Of a DNA stretch of 64,000 bases, positions 8,993 to 17,977 are shown in pieces. A program made the translations under genes and the position numbers. The stretch is taken from positions 992,001 through 1,056,000 of the forward strand of contig NZ_MTZV01000002.1 of assembly GCF_002362315.1 (NCBI RefSeq), read 5' to 3'. The notes beneath the pieces were generated by a model. It was given only the letters and a program-made list of their open reading frames with translations, did not search any database and had not been told where the DNA came from. How positions within the stretch are numbered: position 1 is the stretch's first letter; each line of letters begins with the position of its first letter. This stretch comes from Paraburkholderia acidicola. Lineage in GTDB: Bacteria > Pseudomonadota > Gammaproteobacteria > Burkholderiales > Burkholderiaceae.

Positions 8993-10474
8993 ATGTATCT
9001 CGGCATCGACCTCGGCACGTCCGAAGTAAAAGTTCTGCTGCTCGCGTCCGACGGCAAGGTGATCGGCACCGCCGGTTCTCCGTTCACGGTCTCACGGCCA
9101 CACCAGCGCTGGTCCGAACAGAATCCCACCGACTGGTGGAGCGGCACGCGCACTGCGCTGTCCGCGTTGCGCCAGCGCTATCCCGACGAGTTCGCCCAGG
9201 TGCTTGGCATCGGCCTGTCCGGCCAGATGCACGGCGCCGTGCTGCTCGATGCAGAAGACCGCGTATTGCGCCCGGCCATCCTGTGGAACGACATGCGCAG
9301 CGTCGACGAATGCGCACAGCTCACCGAGCGCGCACCGGACCTGCATCGCATCGCCGGCAATCTCGCGATGCCTGGCTTCACCGCACCGAAGCTGCTGTGG
9401 GTCGCACGGCACGAACCGGAGATCTTCCGGCGCACGACCTGCGTGTTGCTGCCGAAGGACTACCTGCGGTTGATGCTGACGGGTGGCAAGGTGTCCGATC
9501 CATCCGATGCCGCGGGCACCATGTGGCTCGATGTCGCGAAGCGCGACTGGTCCGACGAGCTGCTCGCGGCCTGCGACATGCGGCGCTCGCAGATGCCGGC
9601 GCTTGCCGAAGGCAGCGCACCGTCGGGCACGCTGCGCGCAGAACTCGCACGCGAACTGGGTCTGCCCGCAGGCGTCGTGGTCGCAGCCGGTGGCGGCGAT
9701 AACGCGACGAGCGCGGTTGGCATCGGCGCCACACAGCCCGGCGATGGTTTTGTCTCGCTCGGCACATCAGGCGTGCTGTGCGTGGTCGGCGACCGGTTCC
9801 TGCCCAATCCGGCCTCTGCGGTGCACGCCTACTGCCACGCCATTCCGGATCGCTGGCAACAGATGAGCGTCGTGCTGTCGGCAGCGAGTTGCCTGCGCTG
9901 GGTCTGCAAGCTCACCTCCACCGACGAACCCACGCTGCTCGGCGAAATCGCGGCGCTCGCACCGGACGCGCTGACCACCGCCCCGCTGTTCCTGCCGTAC
10001 CTGTCAGGCGAACGCACACCGCATAACGACCCGTACGCGCAAGGCGTGTTCTTCGGCATGACCCACGCAACTGATCGCGCGCTGCTCGGCTACGCAGCCA
10101 TCGAAGGCGTGACGCTCGCACTGACCGACGGCCTCGATGCCCTGCGCGCAGCGGGCACCGAGGTGAGCGCGCTATCGCTGCTCGGCGGCGGCGCGCGCAG
10201 CGATTACTGGGCGCAGCTTCTCGCCGATGCGCTCGGCACGCATACCCGCAAGCACGGCGGTGGCGAAACCGGCGCGGCGCTCGGGGCAGCACGGCTCGGC
10301 TGGCTCGCAGCGGGTGGTAACCCCGCCGAAGTGCTGACCAAGCCACCGGTCGAAAGCGAGTTCACGCCCGACATGCAACGGCATGCGACGCTGCGTGAGC
10401 GGCTCGACGGCTTCCGGGCGCTGTACCGGCATGTGAGGCCACTGTTCGACCCATCACGCGAACGGCTCGCGTAG
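8993..10474 (+). CDS. xylB: Xylulokinase
   Basis: 493 residues, full length for the family. GIDLGTSEVK (4-13) is the first phosphate-binding motif. IGLSGQMHGAVLLD and RPAILWNDMRS are characteristic of xylulokinases. GGDNATSAVGIG (~234) and GGGARSDYW (~398) form the nucleotide site. It phosphorylates D-xylulose to D-xylulose 5-phosphate, feeding the pentose phosphate pathway with the product of the dehydrogenase encoded 137 nt upstream. The start MYLGID is the natural N-terminus. Confidence 0.95.
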   Translation: MYLGIDLGTSEVKVLLLASDGKVIGTAGSPFTVSRPHQRWSEQNPTDWWSGTRTALSALRQRYPDEFAQVLGIGLSGQMHGAVLLDAEDRVLRPAILWNDMRSVDECAQLTERAPDLHRIAGNLAMPGFTAPKLLWVARHEPEIFRRTTCVLLPKDYLRLMLTGGKVSDPSDAAGTMWLDVAKRDWSDELLAACDMRRSQMPALAEGSAPSGTLRAELARELGLPAGVVVAAGGGDNATSAVGIGATQPGDGFVSLGTSGVLCVVGDRFLPNPASAVHAYCHAIPDRWQQMSVVLSAASCLRWVCKLTSTDEPTLLGEIAALAPDALTTAPLFLPYLSGERTPHNDPYAQGVFFGMTHATDRALLGYAAIEGVTLALTDGLDALRAAGTEVSALSLLGGGARSDYWAQLLADALGTHTRKHGGGETGAALGAARLGWLAAGGNPAEVLTKPPVESEFTPDMQRHATLRERLDGFRALYRHVRPLFDPSRERLA

Positions 10475-10585
10475 CGGTTTCCCGCGGGTCAACCATGGCC
10501 CCGCATTGCGACACGCACAGCCGGCACGAAGCATACCGGCTGCCATCCCAGGCGCACAGCACGCGCAAGACAGACGGAATCCATC

Positions 10586-11533
10586 GTGCCCAAGTCCAGC
10601 GAAAAACTCGATCTTGCAACCCGCGCGGCGTGGCTCTATTACGTCGCCGGCAACACGCAGAACGAGATTGCCGAAAAGCTCCAGGTGTCGCGTCCCGTTG
10701 CACAACGACTCGTCGCGTTCGCCGTCGAGAAGAACCTGATCCGCGTTCGCGTCGATCACCAGATCGCCGACTGCCTCACGCTCGCAGACCAGTTGTCAAA
10801 ACGCTACGGGCTCGCGATGTGCGAGATCGTGCCAATCGACGGTGACACCCACGAGGAAGTCGATCGCAAGCTCGCGGTAGCCGGCGCGCAGGTGATGGAG
10901 CGCTACCTCACCGAAGAGCGGCCGATGGTCATCGCCCTGAGCAGCGGCCGTACCCTGAAAGCCGCCGTCGATCAGATCGCGCAGCTGGAACGCCCACAGC
11001 ACCGGCTCGTATCGATGGTCGGCGCGATCGCACAGGACGGTTCGTCGAACCGCTATGACGTCGCGCTGCACATCTCCGAGAAAACCGGTGGCAAGCATTT
11101 TCTGCTGCCCGCACCGTTGATCGCCGACAACGAAGCCGAACGCGCGCAGTGGTGCAACCACCGGCTCTACCGGATCGTGCAATCGCTGTCGGGGGAAGCG
11201 GATGTGGCGTTCGTCGGCATCGGCGACATCGGACCGAACTGCCCGCTCTACGAAGACGGCTTTCTGACGGTCGACGAGGTGCGCGAACTGATGCGGCTCG
11301 GTGCGATCGCTGAAATGCTCGGCCTGCCGATCGATGCCAACGGTGCGCGGATCCAGTCGCCGACCGGCCGGCGCGTGACTAGCATCCGGCTGGATTCGCC
11401 GCCGAAACGCCCGACGATCGGCATCGCTGGCGGCACGCGCAAACGGCATGCGGTGATTGCCGCGTTGAAGGGTGGCTGGTTGTCGGGGCTCGTCACCGAT
11501 GAACTATGTGCACGCGCTGCGCTTGAGGCATGA
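10586..11533 (+). CDS. SorC/DeoR-type sugar-binding transcriptional regulator
   Basis: 315 residues from a GTG start. Residues ~12-50 form a winged helix-turn-helix (AAWLYYVAGNTQNEIAEKLQ, then VSRPVAQRLVAFA). The rest is the SorC sugar-phosphate-binding domain, with GRTLKAAVDQI, DVAFVGIGDIGPNCPLY and PTIGIAGGTRKRHAVIAAL. Such proteins bind palindromic operators and release them when a phosphorylated sugar binds. Following dalD and xylB it has the position of DalR in Klebsiella D-arabinitol operons. It is a strong candidate for the GAGC-GCTC operators at 7333 and 17750-17780. The ribosome-binding site before the GTG is weak. Confidence 0.9.
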   Translation: MPKSSEKLDLATRAAWLYYVAGNTQNEIAEKLQVSRPVAQRLVAFAVEKNLIRVRVDHQIADCLTLADQLSKRYGLAMCEIVPIDGDTHEEVDRKLAVAGAQVMERYLTEERPMVIALSSGRTLKAAVDQIAQLERPQHRLVSMVGAIAQDGSSNRYDVALHISEKTGGKHFLLPAPLIADNEAERAQWCNHRLYRIVQSLSGEADVAFVGIGDIGPNCPLYEDGFLTVDEVRELMRLGAIAEMLGLPIDANGARIQSPTGRRVTSIRLDSPPKRPTIGIAGGTRKRHAVIAALKGGWLSGLVTDELCARAALEA

Positions 11534-11575
11534 CTGCGACAGTGACGGTGACGATGCGGTAATACCGGTGCCGTA

Positions 11576-11624
11576 AACGAGGAGCGCCGCACGCAGGGTT
11601 GCTCTGCGTGCGGCGCTCCTCGTT
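11576..11624. terminator. Perfect 21-bp bidirectional terminator hairpin
   Basis: Arms 11576-11596 and 11604-11624 are exact inverse complements around a 7-nt loop (GGTTGCT). It sits between the convergent ends of the SorC regulator gene and the smoK gene and can stop transcription from both sides, although T-runs are short. Confidence 0.85.
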
Positions 11625-11644
11625 AAGTTACACGCCTCGGTCGC

Positions 11645-12754
11645 TCAGGCCGCGAGCACCTCGACGATCTTCCGTTCGAACGCAATGCCCGTGCTGTCGA
11701 ATAGATGGCAATGCTGAGGCGTAGCACCGAGCTTCTGCATCTCGCCCCTCGTGTGCCGGTCGAGCGGCGGAATCCGTGCAATCAGGCCGTCCGGCGCCAC
11801 ACCACATTCCGAGTACAGGTAAGCCGCATCACCGAGCGATTCGATCGCCATCGTGCGCGCCGACACGCCGTATTCCGCTTCACCGACATGCAGATGCTCG
11901 GGCCGGATACCGACCGTCACCTTGTCACCTTCTTTCGCGTTGCCCGGCACGACCGCGACACGCTGCGTCTCGCCGGTTTCGTAGCGCACCACAACGCCGT
12001 CATGCGACACCGACTGCACGACGCCTTCCATGAAGTTCATCTTCGGCGAACCGATAAAACCCGCGACAAAGCGGTTAGCCGGTGCGTGATAAAGACGCGT
12101 CGGGCTGCCGACCTGCTCGACATTCCCCGCCGACAGCACCACGATCTTGTCGGCCAGCGTCATCGCTTCGACCTGATCGTGCGTCACGTAGATCATCGTC
12201 GTCTTCAGCTCGTCATGCAGACGCGCGAACTCGAGACGCATCTTCACACGCAGCGCCGCATCGAGATTCGACAGCGGCTCGTCGAACAGGAACACCTTCG
12301 GCTTGCGCGTGATCGCGCGGCCAATCGCCACGCGCTGACGCTGCCCGCCCGACAGCTGCTTCGGCTTGCGGTCGAGCAGATGGTCGATATGCAGGATCTT
12401 CGCGGCATTACGTACAGCGGCGTCGATCTCGGGCTTCTTCGTACCCGCGAGCTTCAGGCCGAACGCCATGTTGTCGTACAGCGTCATGTGCGGATAGAGC
12501 GCATACGACTGGAACACCATCGCGATGCCGCGCTTCGCAGGCGGCACGTCGTTCATGCGCGTTCCATCGATGTTCAGGTCGCCGCCGCTGATATCTTCGA
12601 GGCCGGCGATCATCCGCATCAGCGTCGATTTTCCGCAACCGCTCGGACCGACGAAGACGACGAACTCACCGTCCGCGATGTCGAGATTGATGTCGCGCAT
12701 CACTTCGTTGTCGTCGTAGCGCTTGCTGATACCGCGCAGAGTCAGGCTTGCCAT
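11645..12754 (-). CDS. smoK: Polyol ABC transporter ATP-binding protein, MalK/UgpC family
   Basis: 369 residues. Walker [10 protein letters not shown] (36-44), signature [14 protein letters not shown], Walker [15 protein letters not shown] and the H-loop [12 protein letters not shown] are all intact. The C-terminal ~130 residues form the regulatory OB/TOBE region seen in CUT1 importers ([12 protein letters not shown]). It energises the SmoF/SmoG-type permeases encoded upstream in the same operon, separated from them by a HAD phosphatase gene. It is the last gene before the shared terminator. The symbol follows the Rhodobacter smo operon, whose layout this locus resembles. Confidence 0.9.
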   Translation of the reverse strand: MASLTLRGISKRYDDNEVMRDINLDIADGEFVVFVGPSGCGKSTLMRMIAGLEDISGGDLNIDGTRMNDVPPAKRGIAMVFQSYALYPHMTLYDNMAFGLKLAGTKKPEIDAAVRNAAKILHIDHLLDRKPKQLSGGQRQRVAIGRAITRKPKVFLFDEPLSNLDAALRVKMRLEFARLHDELKTTMIYVTHDQVEAMTLADKIVVLSAGNVEQVGSPTRLYHAPANRFVAGFIGSPKMNFMEGVVQSVSHDGVVVRYETGETQRVAVVPGNAKEGDKVTVGIRPEHLHVGEAEYGVSARTMAIESLGDAAYLYSECGVAPDGLIARIPPLDRHTRGEMQKLGATPQHCHLFDSTGIAFERKIVEVLAA

Positions 12755-12838
12755 GATGTGTCTCCGTTGTCGACCTGAGTGAGCGCTTGAGCGCTTACTT
12801 GGGTCGCATGTAGAACTGTGTTGCCAGTGCTATCCATT

Positions 12839-13540
12839 TCAATGAGAACCGACGGTCATGCGTTGCACCCAGCTCGCCGCGAGTGCGGGCAAGAGCTGCA
12901 TGTCGTCGAATACGTGTTGCGCGCCCGCGGCACGCAGCGCGTCGATCTGCGCCGCACTCGCGTGCCCACCGCCGATAAATCCAAGTACCGTCATACCTGC
13001 TGCGCTCGCCGCCGTAGTGCCCGTGACGCTGTCTTCGACTGCGAGACAGTTCTCCGGTGTCGTGCCGAGGCCGCGTGCCGCCGCGAGATAAACGTCGGGG
13101 GCGGGCTTCGGCTTCTCCACCGTATCGGCGCAGAACACGCGCTCGCCGAAAAATCGCGCGAGACCGGTGCGCGTCAACACGTTCTCCACATACGACCGGT
13201 AGCTGTTGCTCGCGCAGGCTTTCGTCAGTTCGATCTGCGACAGCGCTTCTTCGATGCCTGTCACCATCGGGGCCTGCATCGCCGCCGCTTCCACCGCGCG
13301 GCGAATCGCTTCTACATCGGCGGCGGCAAGCGTCTTGTTGAGCTGCGTCGCCGTGCCTTCGAGTACGCGTTCGATGCGCAAGCCGAGCATCGGCAGCAGC
13401 ACCGGTTCGACGTCCGCATCGGGCCAGCGCGCTTCGAGTTCGCGCACCAGCATCGCCGCAGCAACCGCTTCGCTGTCGACCAGCACGCCGTCGCAATCGC
13501 AGATCAGGGCGAGGCTCGACGCTGTCACGACATGGCTCAT
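12839..13540 (-). CDS. HAD-family sugar phosphatase-like hydrolase
   Basis: 233 residues. Motif I is DCDGVLVDSE (catalytic Asp near residue 15 and general acid Asp two on), motif II SNSYRS, motif III lysine in KPKPAPDVY and motif IV acidic pair in VEDSVTG. With its helical cap it belongs to the phosphoglucomutase-like/sugar-phosphatase subfamily. It is embedded in the polyol transporter operon, sharing one base with the upstream permease (TAATG). It may dephosphorylate a sugar or polyol phosphate that accumulates during uptake. The true substrate is unknown. Confidence 0.88.
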   Translation of the reverse strand: MSHVVTASSLALICDCDGVLVDSEAVAAAMLVRELEARWPDADVEPVLLPMLGLRIERVLEGTATQLNKTLAAADVEAIRRAVEAAAMQAPMVTGIEEALSQIELTKACASNSYRSYVENVLTRTGLARFFGERVFCADTVEKPKPAPDVYLAAARGLGTTPENCLAVEDSVTGTTAASAAGMTVLGFIGGGHASAAQIDALRAAGAQHVFDDMQLLPALAASWVQRMTVGSH

Positions 13541-14427
13541 TATTTGACCGCCCCGAATGTGAGACCGCGCACCAGTTGCTTCTGCGACAACCAGCCGACG
13601 ATCAGGATCGGTGCGACCGCCAGCAGCGATGCCGCCGATAGCTTCGCCCAGAACAATCCCTCAGGGCTCGAATACGAGGCGATGAAGACCGTGAGCGGTG
13701 CCGCGTTCGAACTCGACAGGTTGATGCTCCAGAACGCTTCGTTCCACGACAGGATGACGAGCAGCAGTCCCGTCGATGCGAGACCGGGCAGTGCCATCGG
13801 CATCAGCAGGTAGATGATTTCCTGCCAAGTCGCGGCGCCGTCGATACGACCGGCTTCAAGAATGTCCTTCGGAATTTCGTTGAAGTACGTGAAGGCCATC
13901 CAGACTGCGATCGGCAGATTGATCAGCGTGTAGACGATCACGAGGCCCCACACCGTATCGAGCAGGCCGGCGTTCTTCCACAGCAGATAGATCGGCACCA
14001 GCACGCCGACCGACGGCATCATCTTCGTGGACAGCATCCACAGCAGGACCTTTTGCGTGCGGCGGGTCGGAAAGAACGCCATCGCATACGCGGCCGGCAC
14101 AGCCAGAATCAGACAGAGCAGCGTGACGCCGACCGAGATCAGCACGGAATTCCACGCGAACGAGAAGTAGTTGCTGCGTGCAAACACCTCGCGGAAGCTA
14201 TCCAGCGTCGGGGTGAAGAACAGCGACGACGAGTACGCCTGCTGCTCGGTCTTGAACGCCGTGATCGTCATCCAGAAGATCGGGAAGAACAGCAACAGCG
14301 AGATCAGCCACGCAAGGATGCCAGGGATGCTGCGCCGGACGATAGCGAGCGGTGAAGCGGAGCGCGGCTTTGATGGCGTCGACGTGGTCGCCTTGCTCGA
14401 TGCAGGGGTAGCGGCAAGCTGGCTCAT
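13540..14427 (-). CDS. smoG: Polyol ABC transporter permease, MalG/SmoG type
   Basis: 295 residues with six predicted membrane segments and the EAA loop EAGRIDGAATWQEIIYLLMP that contacts the ATPase. The cytoplasmic N-terminus is Ser/Thr/Pro-rich. The start ATG (14425-14427) overlaps the stop of the preceding permease as ATGA, with GGGGAG upstream; the longer open frame upstream is an artefact of that gene. It forms the channel with the SmoF-like partner. Confidence 0.92.
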   Translation of the reverse strand: MSQLAATPASSKATTSTPSKPRSASPLAIVRRSIPGILAWLISLLLFFPIFWMTITAFKTEQQAYSSSLFFTPTLDSFREVFARSNYFSFAWNSVLISVGVTLLCLILAVPAAYAMAFFPTRRTQKVLLWMLSTKMMPSVGVLVPIYLLWKNAGLLDTVWGLVIVYTLINLPIAVWMAFTYFNEIPKDILEAGRIDGAATWQEIIYLLMPMALPGLASTGLLLVILSWNEAFWSINLSSSNAAPLTVFIASYSSPEGLFWAKLSAASLLAVAPILIVGWLSQKQLVRGLTFGAVK

Positions 14428-15359
14428 TTTTCGTACTCCCCTTTCAGGTTCTTCGACAGCATGCGCACGAGGAAGAACGACACGACATTTGCCAGCACCA
14501 CAGCCAGTATCCCGCCCGCGGATGCGAGGCCCACGTCGAACTGCTGCAACCCGAGCGAGTAGATCAGGTACGACAGGTTGGTCGTCGCGGTGCCCGGACC
14601 CCCGCCCGTTGTCGTGTAGATCTCGGCGAAGATCGATAGCAGGAAAATCGTTTCCATCATGACGACCACGGCGATCGCGCGCTTCAGGTGCGGCAGCGTG
14701 ATGAAGAAGAACATCGCAAACGGACCCGCGCCGTCGATGCGCGCCGCTTCCTTCTGTTCCTGGTCGAGCGACTGAATCGCCGTGAACAGGATCAGGAACG
14801 CGAACGGTAGCCACTGCCACGCAACGATGATGATCACGGCGGTGAGCGGATACTGCGCGAACCAGTCGATTGGCGTCAGTCCGAGCGCGCGCATGCCGTC
14901 GGCGACGAGGCCGTACACCGGATGCAGGATCATGTTCTTCCAGATCAGCGCGCTAACCGTCGGCATCACGAAGAATGGCGCAATGGCCAGCAGCCGCGCG
15001 ATGCCCTGACCGTAGAACTTGCGATCGAACAGTACCGACATCAGGATGCCGCCCACCACCGTGATGACGAGCACCGCGACGATCAGTTCGAGCGTGTGCA
15101 CGATCGACGGAATGAACGAGGGATCGGTGGCGAGGTAATGGTAGTTGTCGAGACCGGCAAAGCCTTTCTCGTCGGGATTCAGCAGGTTGTAGCGCGTGAA
15201 CGAATACCAGATCGTCATCGCGAGCGGAATCGCCATCCACAGCACCAGCGCGGCGACGGATGGAGAGACCAGCCAGCGGGCAGAAGATGCCTTCGGCGAG
15301 CTACGTTCCGGTTCGGTTTTGGGGCGGACTTGCATGAGAGGAAGGTGTTGATGACGCAT
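14424..15359 (-). CDS. smoF: Polyol ABC transporter permease, MalF/SmoF type
   Basis: 311 residues with six membrane helices and the EAA motif EAARIDGAGPFAMFFFITLP. The ATG at 15359 has AGGTGG about 9 nt upstream. An in-frame GTG at 15371 would sit on that ribosome-binding site, so it was not used. It pairs with the SmoG-like permease (4-nt overlap) in the inner membrane. A stable hairpin separates it from the binding-protein gene upstream. Confidence 0.92.
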   Translation of the reverse strand: MRHQHLPLMQVRPKTEPERSSPKASSARWLVSPSVAALVLWMAIPLAMTIWYSFTRYNLLNPDEKGFAGLDNYHYLATDPSFIPSIVHTLELIVAVLVITVVGGILMSVLFDRKFYGQGIARLLAIAPFFVMPTVSALIWKNMILHPVYGLVADGMRALGLTPIDWFAQYPLTAVIIIVAWQWLPFAFLILFTAIQSLDQEQKEAARIDGAGPFAMFFFITLPHLKRAIAVVVMMETIFLLSIFAEIYTTTGGGPGTATTNLSYLIYSLGLQQFDVGLASAGGILAVVLANVVSFFLVRMLSKNLKGEYEK

Positions 15360-15440
15360 GATCGTGACCACCTTTTGGCAATGCGCGAGCCGGCGGCAGA
15401 CGTCGGCTCGCTGTGCTGCCTGGCCGTGACGCTGACCAGA

Positions 15441-15466
15441 CCCTGGCTGGCTCGCGCCGGCCAGGG
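15441..15466 (-). other. Intercistronic hairpin between binding-protein and permease genes
   Basis: CCCTGGCTGG (15441-15450) and CCGGCCAGGG (15457-15466) pair over 10 bp with one G-U, around a 6-nt loop. There is no T-run, so it is more likely an mRNA-stabilising or processing element than a full terminator. Such elements let the binding protein be made in excess over the permeases. Confidence 0.55.
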
Positions 15467-15521
15467 GACTTACGCTACCGCGAGGTCGTGCGGGACAGCG
15501 TTACTGCGGGTTATTTCCGCG

Positions 15522-16844
15522 TTACTTCTGATAGCCAGCCTGGCGTACCGCGCGGTTCGCCGTGGCATTGCCTGCTTCGAGCGCCTGATCGACCGTCATC
15601 TGACCAGCAAGCGCGCCAGCGATGCTCTGGCCAACCACCGTGCCGAACGACTGGAACTCCGGAATACCGACGAACTGCACGCCGGTGTACGGAACCGGTT
15701 TTGCAGTCGGATGCTCCGGATCCGCTGTTTCGATTGCCTTCAGCACGAAATCGGAGAACGGTGCAGCCTGCTTGTATTCCGGGCGCGCGTAGGTGGACAG
15801 ACGCGTACCCGACGGCACCGATGCCCAGCCTTCGTCCTTGCCGACCATCTCGACGTACTGCTTCGACGTTGCCCACGTGATGAACTTCTTCGCTGCGTCC
15901 TGTGCCTTCGACGACTTCGGAATCGCGAGCGCCCACGTCCACAACCAGTGCGAACCGTTCGGCGTGACAGCCGTCGGCGCAGCGGCAAAACCGATCTTGT
16001 CGGCGACCTGCGACTGCTGCTTGTTGTACAGCATACCCGCGGCCACGGTCGCATCGATCCACATCGCGCACTTGCCCGACGACATCAGCGTCAGGTTTTC
16101 GTTGAAGCCATTCGAGCTTGCTCCGGGCGGGCCATTCTTCTTCAGCAGATCGACGTAGAAGCCGACCGCTTTCTTCCATTCCGGTGACGTGAGCTGGGCC
16201 TGCCATTTTTCGTCGAACCAGCGGCCGCCAAACGTGTTCACCACCGTCGTCACATAAGCCATGTTTTCACCCCAGCCGGCCTTGCCGCGCAGGCAGATGC
16301 CATAGGTGCCATTGGCCTTGTCGGTGAGCTTGTCGGCGAACTGCGCGATCTGGTCATAGGTGGGCTGGTCGGGCATCTTCAGGCCCTTCGCCGCGAACAG
16401 ATCCTTGCGGTAGTACGTCATCGAGCTTTCGACGTAGAACGGCAGCCCGTACAACTGACCGTTCACCGACAGACCGTCGCGCGCCGTCTTCACGACGTCG
16501 TTCAGATCGTAATCGGCGGGCAGGCCGGTGAGCGGCGACAGCCAGCCGCGTTTGCCCCACTGCGGTGTTTCGTATGCGCCGATCATCACGACGTCGAACT
16601 GGCCGCTGTTAGTGGTGATGTCGGTGGTCGCGCGCTGACGCAGCACGTTCTCTTCGAGAATCACCCAGTTCAGCTTGATGTCGGGGTTGGCTTTCTCGAA
16701 GGCAGGCGAAAGCTTCTTCAACTCGATCATGTCGGGGTTGTTCAACATCGCGATCGTCACGGTCGCGGCCGATGCGCCCAGTGCCGCGCACGCCAGTGCG
16801 CCGGCGGTGATCGCCTTGAGCGCAAATCGGTGAGTTCGTTGCAT
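15522..16844 (-). CDS. smoE: Polyol-binding periplasmic protein, SmoE/MtlE type
   Basis: 440 residues, family-typical. A Sec signal ends near ALGASA (about residue 27). The mature chain opens ATVTIAMLNNPDMIELKKL and contains YETPQWGKRGWL and AMWIDATVAAGML, features of CUT1 binding proteins for sorbitol and mannitol. It captures polyol in the periplasm and delivers it to SmoFG. It is encoded between the sorbitol dehydrogenase-like gene (62 nt gap) and the permeases. Confidence 0.9.
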   Translation of the reverse strand: MQRTHRFALKAITAGALACAALGASAATVTIAMLNNPDMIELKKLSPAFEKANPDIKLNWVILEENVLRQRATTDITTNSGQFDVVMIGAYETPQWGKRGWLSPLTGLPADYDLNDVVKTARDGLSVNGQLYGLPFYVESSMTYYRKDLFAAKGLKMPDQPTYDQIAQFADKLTDKANGTYGICLRGKAGWGENMAYVTTVVNTFGGRWFDEKWQAQLTSPEWKKAVGFYVDLLKKNGPPGASSNGFNENLTLMSSGKCAMWIDATVAAGMLYNKQQSQVADKIGFAAAPTAVTPNGSHWLWTWALAIPKSSKAQDAAKKFITWATSKQYVEMVGKDEGWASVPSGTRLSTYARPEYKQAAPFSDFVLKAIETADPEHPTAKPVPYTGVQFVGIPEFQSFGTVVGQSIAGALAGQMTVDQALEAGNATANRAVRQAGYQK

Positions 16845-16906
16845 TGCGTGTCTCCTTTATCGTTTAGTAACTGGCTGCGTTGCTGCGTGGTGTGGTGCGG
16901 GGAAAT

Positions 16907-17689
16907 TCAGCTCATCCAGTTGCCGCCGTCGACGTTCAAGGTCTGCGCGGTGATGTAGTCGGCATCGGCGGAAGCGAGAAACAGTGCGGCACCCGTGAGG
17001 TCGTCGGGCACGCCCATACGACCGAGCGGCACCGCTTCACCGACCAGCCGTTTCTTCTCACCGGGCTGGCGGTTTTCATAGCGCGCAAACAGCGCATCGA
17101 CCTGATCCCACATCGGCGTATCGACGACACCCGGCGCAATACCGTTGACGTTGATCCGGTGCGGCGCCAGTGCCAGCGCCGCCGATTGCGTATAGCTGAG
17201 AACTGCGGCCTTGGTTGCGCAGTAGTGCGAGACGAGCGCTTCGCCACGCCGGCCAGCCTGCGACGACATGTTGATGATCTTGCCGCCGTGCCCCTGCTCG
17301 ACCATCTGCCGCGCCACTGCCTGCATCAGGAAGAACATGCCCTTCACATTGACGGCAAACAGCGTATCGAAGATGTCCCAGGATTCGTCGAGTAGCGGCC
17401 GCATGTCGAACAGCGCCGCATTGTTGAACAGAATATCGACCTGACCAAACTGCTTGATTGCACCAGCGACGATGCGCTCGATATCGTCGCGACGCGTGAC
17501 GTCGGCGGAACGTGTCAGCACGCGATCGCCATGAGCATCCTGCAAGCGCTGTGCGAACGCATCGGCCGGCTTCAGATCGACCAGAACGCAGCGCGCGCCT
17601 TCATCCAGATAGCGCTGCGCGACCGCTTCGCCGATACCGCTCGCCGCGCCGGTCAGGATCGCCACCTTGTCTTGCAGTCGTGCCGCCAC
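16907..17689 (-). CDS. smoS: Sorbitol (L-iditol 2-) dehydrogenase, SDR family
   Basis: 260 residues. The Rossmann glycine motif GAASGIG is at 14-20, NNAA at 89-92, the catalytic Ser near 142 and Tyr156-x3-Lys160 (YCATK). SQAGRRGEALV and the C-terminal LNVDGGNWMS match, from memory, the Rhodobacter polyol dehydrogenase SmoS closely. It oxidises sorbitol to fructose (and galactitol or iditol in the family) using NAD. The start is GTG, supported by GGAGAC about 8 nt upstream. It is the first gene of the polyol operon, behind a promoter matching that of dalD. Confidence 0.93.
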   Translation of the reverse strand: MAARLQDKVAILTGAASGIGEAVAQRYLDEGARCVLVDLKPADAFAQRLQDAHGDRVLTRSADVTRRDDIERIVAGAIKQFGQVDILFNNAALFDMRPLLDESWDIFDTLFAVNVKGMFFLMQAVARQMVEQGHGGKIINMSSQAGRRGEALVSHYCATKAAVLSYTQSAALALAPHRINVNGIAPGVVDTPMWDQVDALFARYENRQPGEKKRLVGEAVPLGRMGVPDDLTGAALFLASADADYITAQTLNVDGGNWMS

Positions 17690-17749
17690 CGCCTGTCTCC
17701 AGTTTCATCCGCTCGCTTTCGCTCAGCTTCATTCACCCTGCGAAGAAGT

Positions 17750-17780
17750 GAGCGAACGCTCGTCGTGCGAACAATTGCTC
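17750..17780. promoter_or_regulatory. Two operator palindromes downstream of the smoS promoter
   Basis: GAGCGAACGCTC (17750-17761) is a palindrome with 5-bp arms. GAACAATTGCTC (17769-17780) reads GAGCAATTGTTC in the smoS direction and begins 13 nt after the -10 element, exactly as the operator does at dalD. A weaker third match lies at 17713-17724. Confidence 0.6.
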
Positions 17781-17793
17781 TACATGTGGTCGA

Positions 17794-17822
17794 ATGATCG
17801 GATACGAGTCGGATCGTGTCAA
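17794..17822 (-). promoter_or_regulatory. Sigma70-type promoter of the smoS operon
   Basis: On the minus strand TTGACA (17822-17817), a 17-nt spacer and GATCAT (17799-17794). The -35 is consensus. The -10 and following TCG are identical to the dalD promoter. Predicted start of transcription is near 17787, with an untranslated leader of about 100 nt. Confidence 0.7.
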
Positions 17823-17919
17823 GACGCGCTGCAAGATTTCGATGGTGCAGCGCGTCAGTGACCAGGTGGGAAGAAAAGTGGCTTCGAATACGGTTGCGCG
17901 GGCAATCGCCATTCATCAT

Positions 17920-17934
17920 TGATACGTTATATCA
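17920..17934. promoter_or_regulatory. Candidate Zur box upstream of zur-znuACB
   Basis: TGATACGTTATATCA has inverted TGATA/TATCA arms around a 5-nt centre in an AT-rich patch about 45 nt before the zur start codon. Fur-family regulators bind AT-rich sites of this kind. Autoregulation by the adjacent Zur is inferred. Confidence 0.5.
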
Positions 17935-17977
17935 TTCGAGTCCCACGTCGATTCGACTGACTTCTGGAATGCATGAC

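Noticed and set aside
12781..12796. Direct repeat GAGCGCTT-GAGCGCTT between the HAD and smoK genes as a further polyol operator
   Set aside because: Half-sites resemble the operator, but the spacing and symmetry differ and it lies inside the operon with no promoter visible.
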